From Embleya hyalina (GTDB taxonomy: Bacteria; Actinomycetota; Actinomycetes; Streptomycetales; Streptomycetaceae), in the NCBI RefSeq assembly GCF_003967355.1, contig NZ_BIFH01000015.1, positions 62,001 through 126,000 on the forward strand: DNA of 64,000 bases, written 5' to 3'. A model generated the notes under the pieces. The model did not search any database and had not been told where the DNA came from. It saw only the letters and a program-made list of their open reading frames with translations. Position numbers and translations under genes: made by a program. This document shows, one piece after another, positions 25,884 through 34,654 of this stretch. Positions within the stretch are counted from its first letter, which is position 1. Every line of letters starts with the position of its first letter.

Positions 25884-26839
25884 CAGGTCGCCACCTTTAC
25901 CACGCCGGTCAGGACGAGTTGGCCGAGCGCGAGCGGGACGAGCGTCGTCCAGGCCAGCTTCTGCAGCTGGTCCTCGCGCAGTCGCGGGTAGCTGACCCGC
26001 AGCCAGATCACCACGAACGCGAGCACGCCGATCTTGAGCAGGGTCCACAACCAGCCGACCGAGTCCGACCACGGCCCGTGCCAGCCGCCGAGGAAGAGCA
26101 CGGTGGTCAGCGCGCAGACGACCAGGATCCCGGCGTACTCGGAGAGCAGGAACAGCGCGAAGCGCAGGCCGGTGTACTCGGTGTAGGCACCGAAGATGAT
26201 CTCCGAGTCGGCGACCGGCATGTCGAACGGCGGGCGCTGGATCTCGGCGAGGCCGGCGGTGAAGAACACCACGCCGCCGATCGCCTGCCAGGGCAGCCAC
26301 CACCACTCGAAGCCCTCGACGATCCCGGGCAGCGACACGGTGCCGGCGGCCATCGCGACCGAGGCCGCGGCGAGCAGCATGGGCAGCTCGTACGCCATCA
26401 GCTGGGCTGCCGCGCGGATGCCGCCGAGCAGCGAGTACTTGTTGGCCGAGGCCCAGCCGCCCATCAGCGAGCCGAGCACGCCGACGCCCATCACCGCGAG
26501 CACGAACACGATGCCGGCGTCGATGGTGCGGCCGACGAACCCGTTCGGGCCGATCGGGATGGCGATCAGCACCACGAAGTAGGGGATCAGCGCGACGGCC
26601 GGCGCGAGCTTGAACACCCGGCGGTCGGCGCCGGCCGGGACGATGTCCTCCTTCTGGGCGAACTTGACGCCGTCGGCGACCAGTTGTGCCCAGCCGTGGA
26701 AGGCTCCGGCGTAGATCGGGCCGACCCGGGCCTGCATGTGCGCCATCACCTTGTGCTCGGTCTGGCCGATCACCAGGGGCAGCACGAGAAAGGCCCCGAG
26801 CACGAGAACGAGCCGGAGGCACACGTCGAGGAGACTCAC
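25883..26839 (-). CDS. nuoH: Second complex I cluster, subunit H
   Basis: A 318-residue membrane subunit starting with GTG at 26839 (overlap GTGA with the preceding stop). The family blocks are intact: [20 protein letters not shown], the quinone-site loop [40 protein letters not shown] and [20 protein letters not shown], which carries the conserved acidic residues near the quinone cavity, then [19 protein letters not shown]. About eight helices are predicted. NuoH normally forms the quinone chamber together with subunits B and D. Because D is missing from this cluster, quinone access must involve a D subunit from elsewhere or a changed architecture. Confidence 0.93.
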   Translation of the reverse strand: MSLLDVCLRLVLVLGAFLVLPLVIGQTEHKVMAHMQARVGPIYAGAFHGWAQLVADGVKFAQKEDIVPAGADRRVFKLAPAVALIPYFVVLIAIPIGPNGFVGRTIDAGIVFVLAVMGVGVLGSLMGGWASANKYSLLGGIRAAAQLMAYELPMLLAAASVAMAAGTVSLPGIVEGFEWWWLPWQAIGGVVFFTAGLAEIQRPPFDMPVADSEIIFGAYTEYTGLRFALFLLSEYAGILVVCALTTVLFLGGWHGPWSDSVGWLWTLLKIGVLAFVVIWLRVSYPRLREDQLQKLAWTTLVPLALGQLVLTGVVKVAT

Positions 26840-27912
26840 GGGGTGTCCCCTTCGGCGGACTCGGTCGTTTCGGCGGGCCCGGCGGGCCCGGTCTCGGTGG
26901 GCCCGGCCGGCTCAGCGGGCTCCGCGGGCCCGGCGGGCTTCGTGGGCCCGGTCTCGGTGGGCCCGGGAGGCGAAGCAGGCGCGGTGGGTCCGGCGGGCTC
27001 GGCGGGCTTCGTGGGCCCGGTCTCGGTGGGCTCGGGAGGCGGAGCAGGCGTGGTGGGTCCGGCGGGCTCGGCGGGCTCCGCGGGTGCGGCGGGCGGCGCC
27101 GGAGCCGGCCGCGCGGTCGGCGGCGGCTGGCTCGCCGACCCCTGGGACGCGCTGCGCGTGCGCCGCGCCGGGGGTGCGCCCTCCGCCGCCTGGCTCGCCG
27201 ACCCGGCCGAGGCACTGCGGGTCCGACGCGGCGGCGCGCCCGCCCCCTCCGTCGCCTCCGTCCCGGCCCGGCCCGCCGAACCCGCCGACGCGCCGCGGCG
27301 TGGACGCTCCTCGGCGGCGGCCGCGGCCTCGGCCGCCGCCTCCTCCCGGTGCGGACCCCACGTCGCCGGGTCCGGCACACCCGGCGGCAGCGTGCGGCGC
27401 CGACCCGGCGAACGCCCCGGCCCGCCGCCGTGGTCGGACTCGCCCGGCTCCTTGGCCCCCGGCCAGGGCTTGGCCACCCGCGCGGCCAGGACGAACTCCT
27501 TGCGCAGCGGATGCCCCTCGAACCCGTCCGGCAACAGCAGCGGATCCAGGCCCGGGTGCCCGGTGAAGTCGATCCCGAACATCTCGTGCGTCTCGCGCTC
27601 GTGCCAGCGGGCTCCCGCGTACACCCCGCTCGCGCTCGCCAGCACCGCGCCCTCGCGCGGCACCCGCGTACGCAGCAGCAGCCGGGGCCCGCGCGGAATG
27701 GCGCACACGTGGGCGACCACGCCGAACCCGTCCGCGAGTTCGTCCACTCCGGTGAGCCAGTCGAAGAACGCGCAACCGAGCCGATCCCGCGCCGCGGTCA
27801 GCGCGTCGACCCAGTGCTCGGGCGCGACGTCGAGCGTGACGAGCCCGTAGGCGTCCGACACGGCGAGCACCAGTTCCTCGCCCACCCCCGCACGGATCTC
27901 CTCCGGGGTCAT
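26836..27912 (-). CDS. nuoC: Second complex I cluster, subunit C with long low-complexity C-terminal tail
   Basis: A 358-residue protein. Residues 1 to about 140 form the 30-kDa NuoC domain, ending in [20 protein letters not shown] and [16 protein letters not shown], the standard signature. The remaining ~200 residues are disordered, rich in Pro, Ala, Gly, Thr, Glu and Arg, with two RTRSAS-type repeats in the middle and [16 protein letters not shown]-type repeats at the end; the usual NuoC is about 200-250 residues. The fused NuoD domain found in some species is not present: no GPQHPSTHG motif occurs here. The tail does not change frame or codon bias, so it appears genuine. The start ATG at 27912 overlaps the nuoB stop. 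Confidence 0.88.
   Translation of the reverse strand: MTPEEIRAGVGEELVLAVSDAYGLVTLDVAPEHWVDALTAARDRLGCAFFDWLTGVDELADGFGVVAHVCAIPRGPRLLLRTRVPREGAVLASASGVYAGARWHERETHEMFGIDFTGHPGLDPLLLPDGFEGHPLRKEFVLAARVAKPWPGAKEPGESDHGGGPGRSPGRRRTLPPGVPDPATWGPHREEAAAEAAAAAEERPRRGASAGSAGRAGTEATEGAGAPPRRTRSASAGSASQAAEGAPPARRTRSASQGSASQPPPTARPAPAPPAAPAEPAEPAGPTTPAPPPEPTETGPTKPAEPAGPTAPASPPGPTETGPTKPAGPAEPAEPAGPTETGPAGPAETTESAEGDTP
26932..27069. repeat. 69-base tandem repeat inside the nuoC paralogue
   Basis: Two adjacent 69-base units (26932-27000 and 27001-27069) are nearly identical; the first 31 bases of each match exactly. They encode 23-residue units of the type [20 protein letters not shown] followed by KPA. 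Shorter partial copies continue toward 26870. The length is a multiple of three, so unit number can change without a frameshift. Confidence 0.85.
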
Positions 27913-28511
27913 CCGGCACCCCCGGCCGGCGGCGCGGGCGGCGCGACCGGCGGCCGACCCAGCGCGGCGGCGGGCAGCTTACGCCCGTACCGCGCGGCCG
28001 GGTTCTCCACCGCGATCCGCTCCTGGAGCTTGAGGATGCCCTGGAGCAGCGCCTCCGGCCGAGGCGGGCAGCCCGGTACGTACACGTCGACCGGCACGAT
28101 CTGGTCCACGCCCTTGGTGACGCAGTACGAATCCCAGTACGGCCCGCCGCAGTTCGCGCACGACCCGAACGAGATGACGTACTTGGGCTCGGGCATCTGC
28201 TCGTACAGCCGCTTGATCGCGGGCGCCATCTTGTCGCTGACCGTGCCCGACACGACCATCAGGTCGGCCTGGCGCGGCCCGGGCGCGAACGGGATCACGC
28301 CGAGGCGGATGAAGTCGTGCCTGGCCATCGACGACGCGATGAACTCGATCGCGCAGCAGGCCAGACCGAAGTTGAACACCCAGAGGGAGTAGCGCCGTCC
28401 CCAGTTGAGCACCAACCGCACCGGGTCGGGCGCCAGCCGGGAGAGCACCCCGAGCCGGGGTGTCGGCAGATCGACCGGCGGCCGATCCGCCGGAGCGGGT
28501 GTCACGTCCAT
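27909..28511 (-). CDS. nuoB: Second complex I cluster, subunit B ([4Fe-4S] N2 protein)
   Basis: A 200-residue subunit; the ATG at 28511 lies ten bases inside the nuoA gene. The four N2 cluster cysteines are all there: the adjacent pair in [20 protein letters not shown], one in [20 protein letters not shown] and one in [20 protein letters not shown]. The protein ends in a Pro/Ala-rich tail of about 25 residues. NuoB delivers electrons from N2 to quinone at the interface with subunits D and H. Retained ligands argue for a redox-active complex and against a purely structural or ion-transport role. Confidence 0.94.
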   Translation of the reverse strand: MDVTPAPADRPPVDLPTPRLGVLSRLAPDPVRLVLNWGRRYSLWVFNFGLACCAIEFIASSMARHDFIRLGVIPFAPGPRQADLMVVSGTVSDKMAPAIKRLYEQMPEPKYVISFGSCANCGGPYWDSYCVTKGVDQIVPVDVYVPGCPPRPEALLQGILKLQERIAVENPAARYGRKLPAAALGRPPVAPPAPPAGGAG

Positions 28512-28873
28512 GCGAGCACGCCCTTCCGCCACGCGTACAGCAGTCCGGTGGCCAGGAAGCCGACGAACACGAACATCTCCACCAGGGTCGTGGCGCCGAA
28601 GCCGGGCGCGTCGAAGACCGTCGCCCAGGGGAACAGGTAGATCGCGTCGACCGCGAAGATGACGTAAAGATAGGCGTAGAGGTAGTAGCGGACGTGCACC
28701 TGCGCCCAGCCCACCCCCACGGGGTCGACCCCGCACTCGTACGTGGTCAGCTTCTCGTGCGTGGGTACGCTCGGTCGCAGCAGTCGCCCGCCGACGAACG
28801 CCACCGCGACGAAGGCGGACGCGACGAGCAGCACCAGACCCACGAGCGCGTACGTTCCGTAGTAGCCCTCCAC
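28502..28873 (-). CDS. nuoA: Second complex I cluster, subunit A
   Basis: A 123-residue three-helix membrane subunit. GTG at 28873 is preceded by GGGAGGC and gives [20 protein letters not shown]; the longer frame upstream is not conserved. The family loop reads [20 protein letters not shown] then [20 protein letters not shown], with the conserved YECG and the acidic residue in helix 2. It is the first gene of the ten-gene cluster. Its promoter region (28874-29136) is shared with the divergent sensor kinase; an 11-base direct repeat TGGACGTTGCG occurs twice in tandem there (28903-28924) and is a possible regulator site. Confidence 0.92.
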   Translation of the reverse strand: MEGYYGTYALVGLVLLVASAFVAVAFVGGRLLRPSVPTHEKLTTYECGVDPVGVGWAQVHVRYYLYAYLYVIFAVDAIYLFPWATVFDAPGFGATTLVEMFVFVGFLATGLLYAWRKGVLAWT

Positions 28874-28902
28874 CCGGCGCCTGCCTCCCGATCGACATTG
28901 CC

Positions 28903-28924
28903 TGGACGTTGCGTGGACGTTGCG
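28903..28924. repeat. Tandem 11-base direct repeat in the nuoA-paralogue / sensor kinase gap
   Basis: TGGACGTTGCG occurs twice head to tail, 30 bases upstream of the shortened nuo cluster and in the shared upstream region of the sensor kinase gene. One helical turn of spacing is what a response regulator dimer of the NarL type would contact. Binding is speculative. Confidence 0.45.
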
Positions 28925-29136
28925 TATCTTTGTGGCACGGGAGTCTAGGGGGGTTGCGCCGGACCTGTCCCCGGTGTCCGGTCCGGTCGACCCCGCCGGA
29001 TCGGTGACATCCGCCCGGGCCCCGGGTGGTAGGGACAACCCCACCCCCAAGACACCGACCCGCGCCATGGGACCCGTCCGGGTCCCCAGGCAGAGTTGAC
29101 CCAACGGATCGGCTTCTCTCCCAGCGAGGCAACTCC

Positions 29137-30477
29137 ATGTCCATGCCCTCACCCGTGACTGCCTACGACGGGTCCACAGGTGATGCCCCGGTTCGAACCC
29201 GGCCGGGCATCCTGCGCGCGCCGTTCACCGTGCGCACGTGGACCGACACCATCCATCTGGTGCTGAACCTGCCCGTCGGCATCGTCGGCTTCACCTACGC
29301 GGTGGTGTTCATCGCGCTCGGCATCGGGCTGACCCCGCTGTTCCTGATCGGGTTGCCACTGATCGCGCTGACCCTGCTCGGCAGTCGCGCGTTCGGGCGG
29401 ATGGAGCGGGCCCGGGCGAGCGCGCTGCTCGACGAGCACGTCCGCGCGCCGGCGCCCCTGCAACGCCGGCCCGGGTGGACGGGCTGGATCCGGTCGGGGC
29501 TGACCGACCGTACGGGGTGGCGGGCCTGTCTCTACCTGTTCCTGCAACTGCCCTGGGGCGTCTTCACCTTCGTGGTCACCACGGTGTCGTGGGCGGCCTC
29601 CTTGAGCGCGATCACCTATCCGCTCACCCAGCCGCTGTACCGCCGGGCCGACATGCCGGGCGCGATGATCTCCGGTGACGGGCCGAACGAGCCGGGTGTG
29701 GACCACTACCTCGCCGGGCCGGGTCTGGTGTCGCTGACCGTGGCGGCCGGGGTGGTGCTGCTCTTCGCCACCCCGTGGCTGGTGCGCGGGATGGCCAACG
29801 TGGACCGGGTGATGGTGCGCGGACTGCTCGGCCCGGCCTTCCTGTCCGAGCAGGTGCGCGACCTGACCGTCTCGCGCGGCGCGGCGGTCGACACCGCCGC
29901 CTCGGACCTGCGGCGGATCGAGCGCGACCTGCACGACGGCGCCCAGGCGCGGCTCGTGGCGCTGGCGATGGACCTGGGCATGGCGAAGGAGAACCTGAAC
30001 GCGAGCCAGGACACCGAGACCGCGCGGATGGTGTCCTCCGCGCACGACGAGGTCAAACTCGCCCTCCAGGAACTGCGCGACCTCGCCCGGGGCATCCACC
30101 CGGCGGTGCTCACCGACCGGGGCCTGGACGCGGCGCTGTCCTCGATCGCGGCCCGCTGCACCGTCCCGGTCCGGGTCGAGGTGGATCTGCCGGAGCGCCC
30201 GCCGGCGCCGATCGAGTCGGTCGCCTACTTCTGCGCGTCGGAGTTGCTGACCAACGTCTCCAAGCACGCCCGCGCCACACACGCGTGGGTGACGGTGGGC
30301 CACGAGAACGGCCGGATGTACCTGATCGTCGCCGACGACGGCGCGGGTGGCGCCGCCACCGGCAAGGGCTCCGGCCTGGCCGGCCTCACCGAGCGGGTGC
30401 GCGGCGTGGACGGCACGCTGAACGTGGACAGCCCCGAGGGCGGGCCGACCCGGATCACCGTGTGGTTGCCGCTGTGA
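29137..30477 (+). CDS. Sensor histidine kinase (HisKA_3 / NarL-partner type)
   Basis: A 446-residue membrane kinase. The ATG at 29137 follows GCGAGG. The N-terminal half is a streptomycete sensor domain with two pairs of membrane helices ([80 protein letters not shown]). The dimerisation and phosphoacceptor region reads [20 protein letters not shown], where the histidine near residue 265 is phosphorylated. The ATPase domain shows [20 protein letters not shown] (N box) and [20 protein letters not shown] (G boxes). It pairs with the response regulator 140 bases downstream and is divergent from the shortened nuo cluster, which it may control. The signal is unknown. Confidence 0.93.
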   Translation: MSMPSPVTAYDGSTGDAPVRTRPGILRAPFTVRTWTDTIHLVLNLPVGIVGFTYAVVFIALGIGLTPLFLIGLPLIALTLLGSRAFGRMERARASALLDEHVRAPAPLQRRPGWTGWIRSGLTDRTGWRACLYLFLQLPWGVFTFVVTTVSWAASLSAITYPLTQPLYRRADMPGAMISGDGPNEPGVDHYLAGPGLVSLTVAAGVVLLFATPWLVRGMANVDRVMVRGLLGPAFLSEQVRDLTVSRGAAVDTAASDLRRIERDLHDGAQARLVALAMDLGMAKENLNASQDTETARMVSSAHDEVKLALQELRDLARGIHPAVLTDRGLDAALSSIAARCTVPVRVEVDLPERPPAPIESVAYFCASELLTNVSKHARATHAWVTVGHENGRMYLIVADDGAGGAATGKGSGLAGLTERVRGVDGTLNVDSPEGGPTRITVWLPL

Positions 30478-30620
30478 GGTTCCGCCGGGGGTGACCGCCG
30501 CCCTCCCGATCCCTTCCGGTCGAGCCGGCCGAGGTACGCCGCATCCGTTCGAATCCGGAAGACTGTAGGCCGCACCCGCCGTCCGGGTGCGGCCTACCGG
30601 ATTTGGGGGATGTGAACGCA

Positions 30621-31265
30621 GTGCGCGTCGTCATCGCTGAGGATTCCGTACTACTTCGGGATGGTTTGTCCCGATTGTTGACCGCTCGCGGCCACGAGAT
30701 CGTGGGAGCGGTCGGCGACGCCGAGCAACTGGTCGCGGTCGCGACCGAGCTGCGTCCCGACGTCTGCGTGGTGGATGTGCGCATGCCGCCGACGCACACC
30801 GACGAGGGCATCCGCGCGGCGGTGACGATGCGCGCGACGCTGCCCGAGGTCGGGGTGCTTGTCCTGTCACAGTACGTCGAGGAGCAGTACGCGACGGAAC
30901 TGCTCGCGGGCAACACCAGCGGCGTCGGCTATCTGCTCAAGGACCGGGTCGCCGACGTCGGCGAGTTCGTCGCCGCGGTCGAGCGGGTGGCCGGCGGCGG
31001 CACCGCCCTCGACCCCGAGGTGGTCTCGCAGCTGCTCGGCCGCTCGCGCAAACGGGATGTGGTGGAAAAGCTCACACCGCGCGAGCGGGAAGTACTCGGT
31101 CTGATGGCCGAGGGGCGCACCAACGCGGCCGTGGCACAGGCTTTGGTGGTGTCCGACGGAGCGGTGGAGAAGCACGTCAGCAACATCTTCGGCAAGCTCG
31201 GCCTGGCGCCCAGTGACACCGATCACAGACGTGTGCTCGCGGTACTCGCCTATCTCGGATCCTGA
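30621..31265 (+). CDS. NarL/FixJ-family response regulator
   Basis: A 214-residue regulator. Of the in-frame starts TTG 30603, GTG 30612 and GTG 30621, I prefer the last because GGGGG at 30605 is then properly spaced and the protein begins MRVVIAEDSVLLRDGLSRLL. The receiver domain has the acidic pair ED, the phosphorylated aspartate in PDVCVVDVRMPPTHTDEGIR and the conserved lysine in YLLKDRV. The C-terminal LuxR helix-turn-helix reads LTPREREVLGLMAEGRTNAA then VVSDGAVEKHVSNIFGKLGL. It is the output partner of the upstream kinase. A weak terminator follows. Confidence 0.94.
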   Translation: MRVVIAEDSVLLRDGLSRLLTARGHEIVGAVGDAEQLVAVATELRPDVCVVDVRMPPTHTDEGIRAAVTMRATLPEVGVLVLSQYVEEQYATELLAGNTSGVGYLLKDRVADVGEFVAAVERVAGGGTALDPEVVSQLLGRSRKRDVVEKLTPREREVLGLMAEGRTNAAVAQALVVSDGAVEKHVSNIFGKLGLAPSDTDHRRVLAVLAYLGS

Positions 31266-31319
31266 CATCGTAGGGATCGAATTACTGGACCCATGCAATC
31301 ATCCGGTCGATCGGAGGCG

Positions 31320-31350
31320 CCGTCCCAGCCGGGGGCGGTCCTTTGTTTTG
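31320..31350 (+). terminator. Probable terminator after the response regulator
   Basis: CCGTCCC (31321-31327) and GGGGCGG (31333-31339) form a seven-pair stem with one G-U pair, followed by TCCTTTGTTTT. The rest of the 321-base gap before korA (31266-31586) shows no gene; TACGAT around 31515 may be a -10 element for korA. Confidence 0.5.
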
Positions 31351-31586
31351 CTCGGATACCGCAGTGCCCGGCATGGGTTCGGCTGTACTTTGCTCGGGTT
31401 CAGCCGGATTTGTGCCGCCGGCGGGCCATGTCCGAAGCGTGACGCCGCTCACGTCGCGCGCCAGGGCGGATCCCCGCCTGTTCCCGGGGGGCACCACGGT
31501 GTCCCTCCGTGCCGCCGTACGATGAAAACTGCGACATCCGCGCGGTGCGCGGACCAACCGCCGCAGCGCCGAGGAGGTCCTTCCCC

Positions 31587-33449
31587 GTGACCAAGCAGGT
31601 CAAGCAGCTCGACCGGGTCGTGATCCGGTTCGCCGGCGATTCCGGTGACGGAATGCAGCTGACGGGCGACCGTTTCACGTCCGAGACGGCGACGTTCGGA
31701 AACGATCTGTCGACCCTTCCCAACTTCCCCGCCGAGATCCGGGCGCCCGCGGGCACCCTGCCGGGCGTGTCGAGCTTCCAACTCCACTTCGCCGACCACG
31801 ACATCCTGACCCCGGGCGACGCGCCGACCGTCCTGGTCGCGATGAACCCGGCCGCGCTCAAGGCCAACATCCGCGACCTGCCGCGCGGGGCCGAGATCAT
31901 CGTCAACACCGACGAATTCTCCAAGCGCGCGATGGCCAAGGTCGGCTACCCGACCAGTCCGCTGGAGGACGGGTCGCTCGACGCCTACAACGTGCACGCG
32001 ATCCCGCTGACCACGCTGACGGTCGGCGCGCTGGCCGAGTTCGAGATCTCCAAGAAGGACGCCGAGCGGGCGAAGAACATGTTCGCGCTCGGGCTGCTGT
32101 CCTGGCTGTACCACCGCCCGACCGAGGCGACCGTCGACTTCCTGCGGCGCAAGTTCGCCAAGCTGCCGGTGATCGCCGAGGCGAACGTGGCGGCGTTCAA
32201 GGCGGGTTGGAACTTCGGCGAGACCACGGACGACTTCGCGGTCTCCTACGAGGTGGCACCGGCGAAGCTGCCCTCGGGCACGTATCGCAACATCACCGGC
32301 AACCTCGCGCTGTCCTACGGCCTGGTGGCCGCCGGACAGCTGGCCGACCTGCCGGTCTACCTGGGTTCGTACCCGATCACCCCGGCCTCGGACATCCTGC
32401 ACGAGCTGGCCAAGCACAAGAACTTCGGCGTGCGCACCTTCCAGGCCGAGGACGAGATCGCGGGCATCGGCGCCGCGCTCGGCGCGTCGTTCGGCGGTGC
32501 GCTCGGGGTGACCACCACCTCCGGTCCGGGTGTCGCGCTCAAGTCCGAGACGATCGGCCTCGCGGTCTCGCTGGAGCTGCCGCTGCTGATCGTCGACGTG
32601 CAGCGCGGTGGGCCCTCCACCGGGCTGCCCACCAAGACCGAGCAGTCCGACCTGCTCCAGGCCATGTTCGGCCGCAACGGCGAGGCGCCGGTGCCGATCG
32701 TGGCCCCGCAGACCCCGTCCGACTGCTTCGCCGCCGCCGTCGAGGCGGCCCGGATCGCGCTGAAGTACCGCACCCCGGTCTTCCTGCTCTCCGACGGCTA
32801 CCTGGCCAACGGCTCCGAGCCGTGGCGCCTGCCCGAGACCTCCGAACTGCCGGATCTGCGGGTCGCGTTCGCCACCGAGCCGAACCAGGAGAACGCGGAC
32901 GGAACCAAGGAGTTCTGGCCGTACAAGCGCGACCCCGAGACGCTGGCCCGCCCGTGGGCGGTGCCCGGCACCCCGGGCCTGGAACACCGCATCGGCGGCA
33001 TCGAGAAGGCCGACGGCATCGGGTCGATCTCCTACGACCCGGCCAACCACGACCTGATGGTGCGCACCCGCCAGGCCAAGGTGGACGGCATCGCGAAGGA
33101 CATCGACCCGCTGTGGGTCGACGACGCGACCGGCGACGCCAAGGTCCTGGTGATCGGCTGGGGCTCCACCTACGGCCCGATCGCGGCGGCGGTCCGCCGG
33201 GTGCGGGCCGCGGGCGGCAAGGTCGCGCAGGCCCACCTGCGCCACCTCAACCCGTTCCCGGCCAACACGGCCGAGGTGCTGCGGTCGTACGACAAGGTGA
33301 TCGTCCCGGAGATGAACCTGGGTCAGCTCGCCCTGCTCCTGCGCGGCAGGTTCCTCGTGGACGCCATGTCGTACAACCAGGTTCGCGGGCTGCCGTTCAA
33401 GTCCGAGGAACTGGCTCACGTGATCCGGGAAGTGATCGAGAGTGTCTGA
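31587..33449 (+). CDS. korA: 2-oxoacid:ferredoxin oxidoreductase, fused gamma-alpha subunit (probably 2-oxoglutarate)
   Basis: A 620-residue subunit. I chose GTG at 31587 after GAGGAGG; the frame extends 26 codons upstream without a ribosome site. The N-terminal gamma domain (about 1-190) starts VVIRFAGDSGDGMQLTGDRF. The alpha domain (about 230-620) has YGLVAAGQLADLPVYLGSYP, TPASDILHEL and TTTSGPGVALKSETIGLAVS, ending in the transketolase-C-like segment GWGSTYGPIAAAVRRVRAAG. With KorB it oxidatively decarboxylates 2-oxoglutarate to succinyl-CoA and reduces ferredoxin, an oxygen-tolerant TCA route in actinobacteria. There is no ferredoxin domain in the chain, so a separate ferredoxin accepts the electrons. 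The gene lies between the two-component system and korB. Confidence 0.95.
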   Translation: MTKQVKQLDRVVIRFAGDSGDGMQLTGDRFTSETATFGNDLSTLPNFPAEIRAPAGTLPGVSSFQLHFADHDILTPGDAPTVLVAMNPAALKANIRDLPRGAEIIVNTDEFSKRAMAKVGYPTSPLEDGSLDAYNVHAIPLTTLTVGALAEFEISKKDAERAKNMFALGLLSWLYHRPTEATVDFLRRKFAKLPVIAEANVAAFKAGWNFGETTDDFAVSYEVAPAKLPSGTYRNITGNLALSYGLVAAGQLADLPVYLGSYPITPASDILHELAKHKNFGVRTFQAEDEIAGIGAALGASFGGALGVTTTSGPGVALKSETIGLAVSLELPLLIVDVQRGGPSTGLPTKTEQSDLLQAMFGRNGEAPVPIVAPQTPSDCFAAAVEAARIALKYRTPVFLLSDGYLANGSEPWRLPETSELPDLRVAFATEPNQENADGTKEFWPYKRDPETLARPWAVPGTPGLEHRIGGIEKADGIGSISYDPANHDLMVRTRQAKVDGIAKDIDPLWVDDATGDAKVLVIGWGSTYGPIAAAVRRVRAAGGKVAQAHLRHLNPFPANTAEVLRSYDKVIVPEMNLGQLALLLRGRFLVDAMSYNQVRGLPFKSEELAHVIREVIESV

Positions 33450-34512
33450 GTCCGCGAACGGCGCCGGCGGTTTCCCCTCGCTGGCGCTGATCCCGAAGGC
33501 CGATGCCAAGCAGTCCATGAAGGACTTCAAGTCGGACCAGGAGGTGCGCTGGTGCCCGGGCTGCGGCGACTACGCCATCCTGGCCGCCGTGCAGGGCTTC
33601 CTGCCCGAACTCGGGCTCCGCAAGGAGAACGTGGTGTGGATCTCGGGCATCGGCTGCTCCAGCCGCTTCCCGTACTACCTCAACACCTACGGCATGCACT
33701 CGATCCACGGGCGCGCGCCGGCCATCGCGACGGGTCTGGCCACCTCCCGCGAGGACCTGTCGGTGTGGGTGGTCACCGGTGACGGCGACGCGCTGTCCAT
33801 CGGCGGCAACCACCTGATCCACGCGCTGCGCCGCAACGTCAACCTGAAGATCCTGCTGTTCAACAACCGGATCTACGGTCTGACCAAGGGTCAGTACTCG
33901 CCCACCTCGGAGACCGGCAAGATCACCAAGTCCACTCCGATGGGCTCGCTCGACCACCCGTTCAACCCGCTGTCGGTGGCCATCGGCGCCGAGGCGTCGT
34001 TCGTGGCCCGGTCGATCGACTCCGACCGCAAGCACCTGACCTCGGTGCTGCGCGCGGCGGCGGCGCACGAGGGCACCGCGCTGGTGGAGATCTACCAGAA
34101 CTGCAACATCTTCAACGACGGCGCGTTCGAGCAGCTCAAGGACCCCGCGCAGCGCGACGACGTGACCATCCGGCTCGAACACGGGCAGCCGATCCGGTTC
34201 GGCGCGGAGGGCCAGTACGGCGTCATCCGCGGCGCGCACGGTGCGCTGGACGTGGCCGAGGTGGCCAAGGTCGGCGAGGACGCCGTGCTCGTGCACGACG
34301 CGCACGCGGACAACCCGGAGCTGGCCTTCGCGCTGACCCGGCTCGGCGATCTGACGAGCAACACGCACACCCCGATCGGGGTGTTCCGCGACATCGCGCG
34401 TCCGGTCTACGACCGGCTGATGTCGGCCCAGATGGCCGAGGCGGCGACGAAGCAGGGCCCGGGCGACCTGGCCTCGCTGATCCGCGGCAACGACACCTGG
34501 TCGATCGACTAG
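33442..34512 (+). CDS. korB: 2-oxoacid:ferredoxin oxidoreductase, beta subunit
   Basis: A 356-residue thiamine diphosphate and [4Fe-4S] subunit. GTG at 33442 overlaps the korA end by eight bases. Cluster cysteines are seen in EVRWCPGCGDYAILAAVQGF, ISGIGCSSRFPYYLNTYG and EIYQNCNIFNDGAF. The ThDP-Mg motif is VVTGDGDALSIGGNHLIHAL followed by ILLFNNRIYGLTKGQYSPTS. Length and motifs agree with the actinobacterial KorB. Together with korA it yields reduced ferredoxin in an operon neighbouring a complex I that lacks its NADH module. A very strong terminator ends the operon. Confidence 0.95.
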   Translation: MSESANGAGGFPSLALIPKADAKQSMKDFKSDQEVRWCPGCGDYAILAAVQGFLPELGLRKENVVWISGIGCSSRFPYYLNTYGMHSIHGRAPAIATGLATSREDLSVWVVTGDGDALSIGGNHLIHALRRNVNLKILLFNNRIYGLTKGQYSPTSETGKITKSTPMGSLDHPFNPLSVAIGAEASFVARSIDSDRKHLTSVLRAAAAHEGTALVEIYQNCNIFNDGAFEQLKDPAQRDDVTIRLEHGQPIRFGAEGQYGVIRGAHGALDVAEVAKVGEDAVLVHDAHADNPELAFALTRLGDLTSNTHTPIGVFRDIARPVYDRLMSAQMAEAATKQGPGDLASLIRGNDTWSID

Positions 34513-34528
34513 CGAAACAGGCGACACC

Positions 34529-34566
34529 CGAGCGGGCCCGGCACGAGCGTGTGCCGGGCCCGCTCG
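34529..34566 (+). terminator. Terminator of the korAB operon
   Basis: Perfect 16-base arms, CGAGCGGGCCCGGCAC (34529-34544) and GTGCCGGGCCCGCTCG (34551-34566), with a six-base loop, 17 bases after the korB stop; followed by GATTTCGG. Confidence 0.9.
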
Positions 34567-34569
34567 GAT

Positions 34570-34614
34570 TTCGGCCGAGCCCCCGGTTCGGCCGAGCCCC
34601 CTGTTCGGCCGAGC
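34570..34614. repeat. Three copies of TTCGGCCGAGC at 17-base period
   Basis: TTCGGCCGAGC begins at 34570, 34587 and 34604; each copy contains the palindrome CGGCCG. The array lies between the korAB terminator and the APC transporter gene, 41 bases before its start, so it could be an operator array or just a slippage repeat. Confidence 0.7.
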
Positions 34615-34654
34615 GCCCGCATGCGTCGCCCGGGACCCGGGCAGCCGTGCGGGT

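Noticed and set aside
26836-27912. NuoC-NuoD fusion in the shortened cluster
   Set aside because: The long C-terminal part lacks GPQHPSTHG and every other NuoD block; it is low-complexity sequence.
28502-29152. Longer nuoA paralogue of 216 codons
   Set aside because: The extra N-terminal part is not membrane-like or conserved; GTG at 28873 has a ribosome site and gives the normal length.
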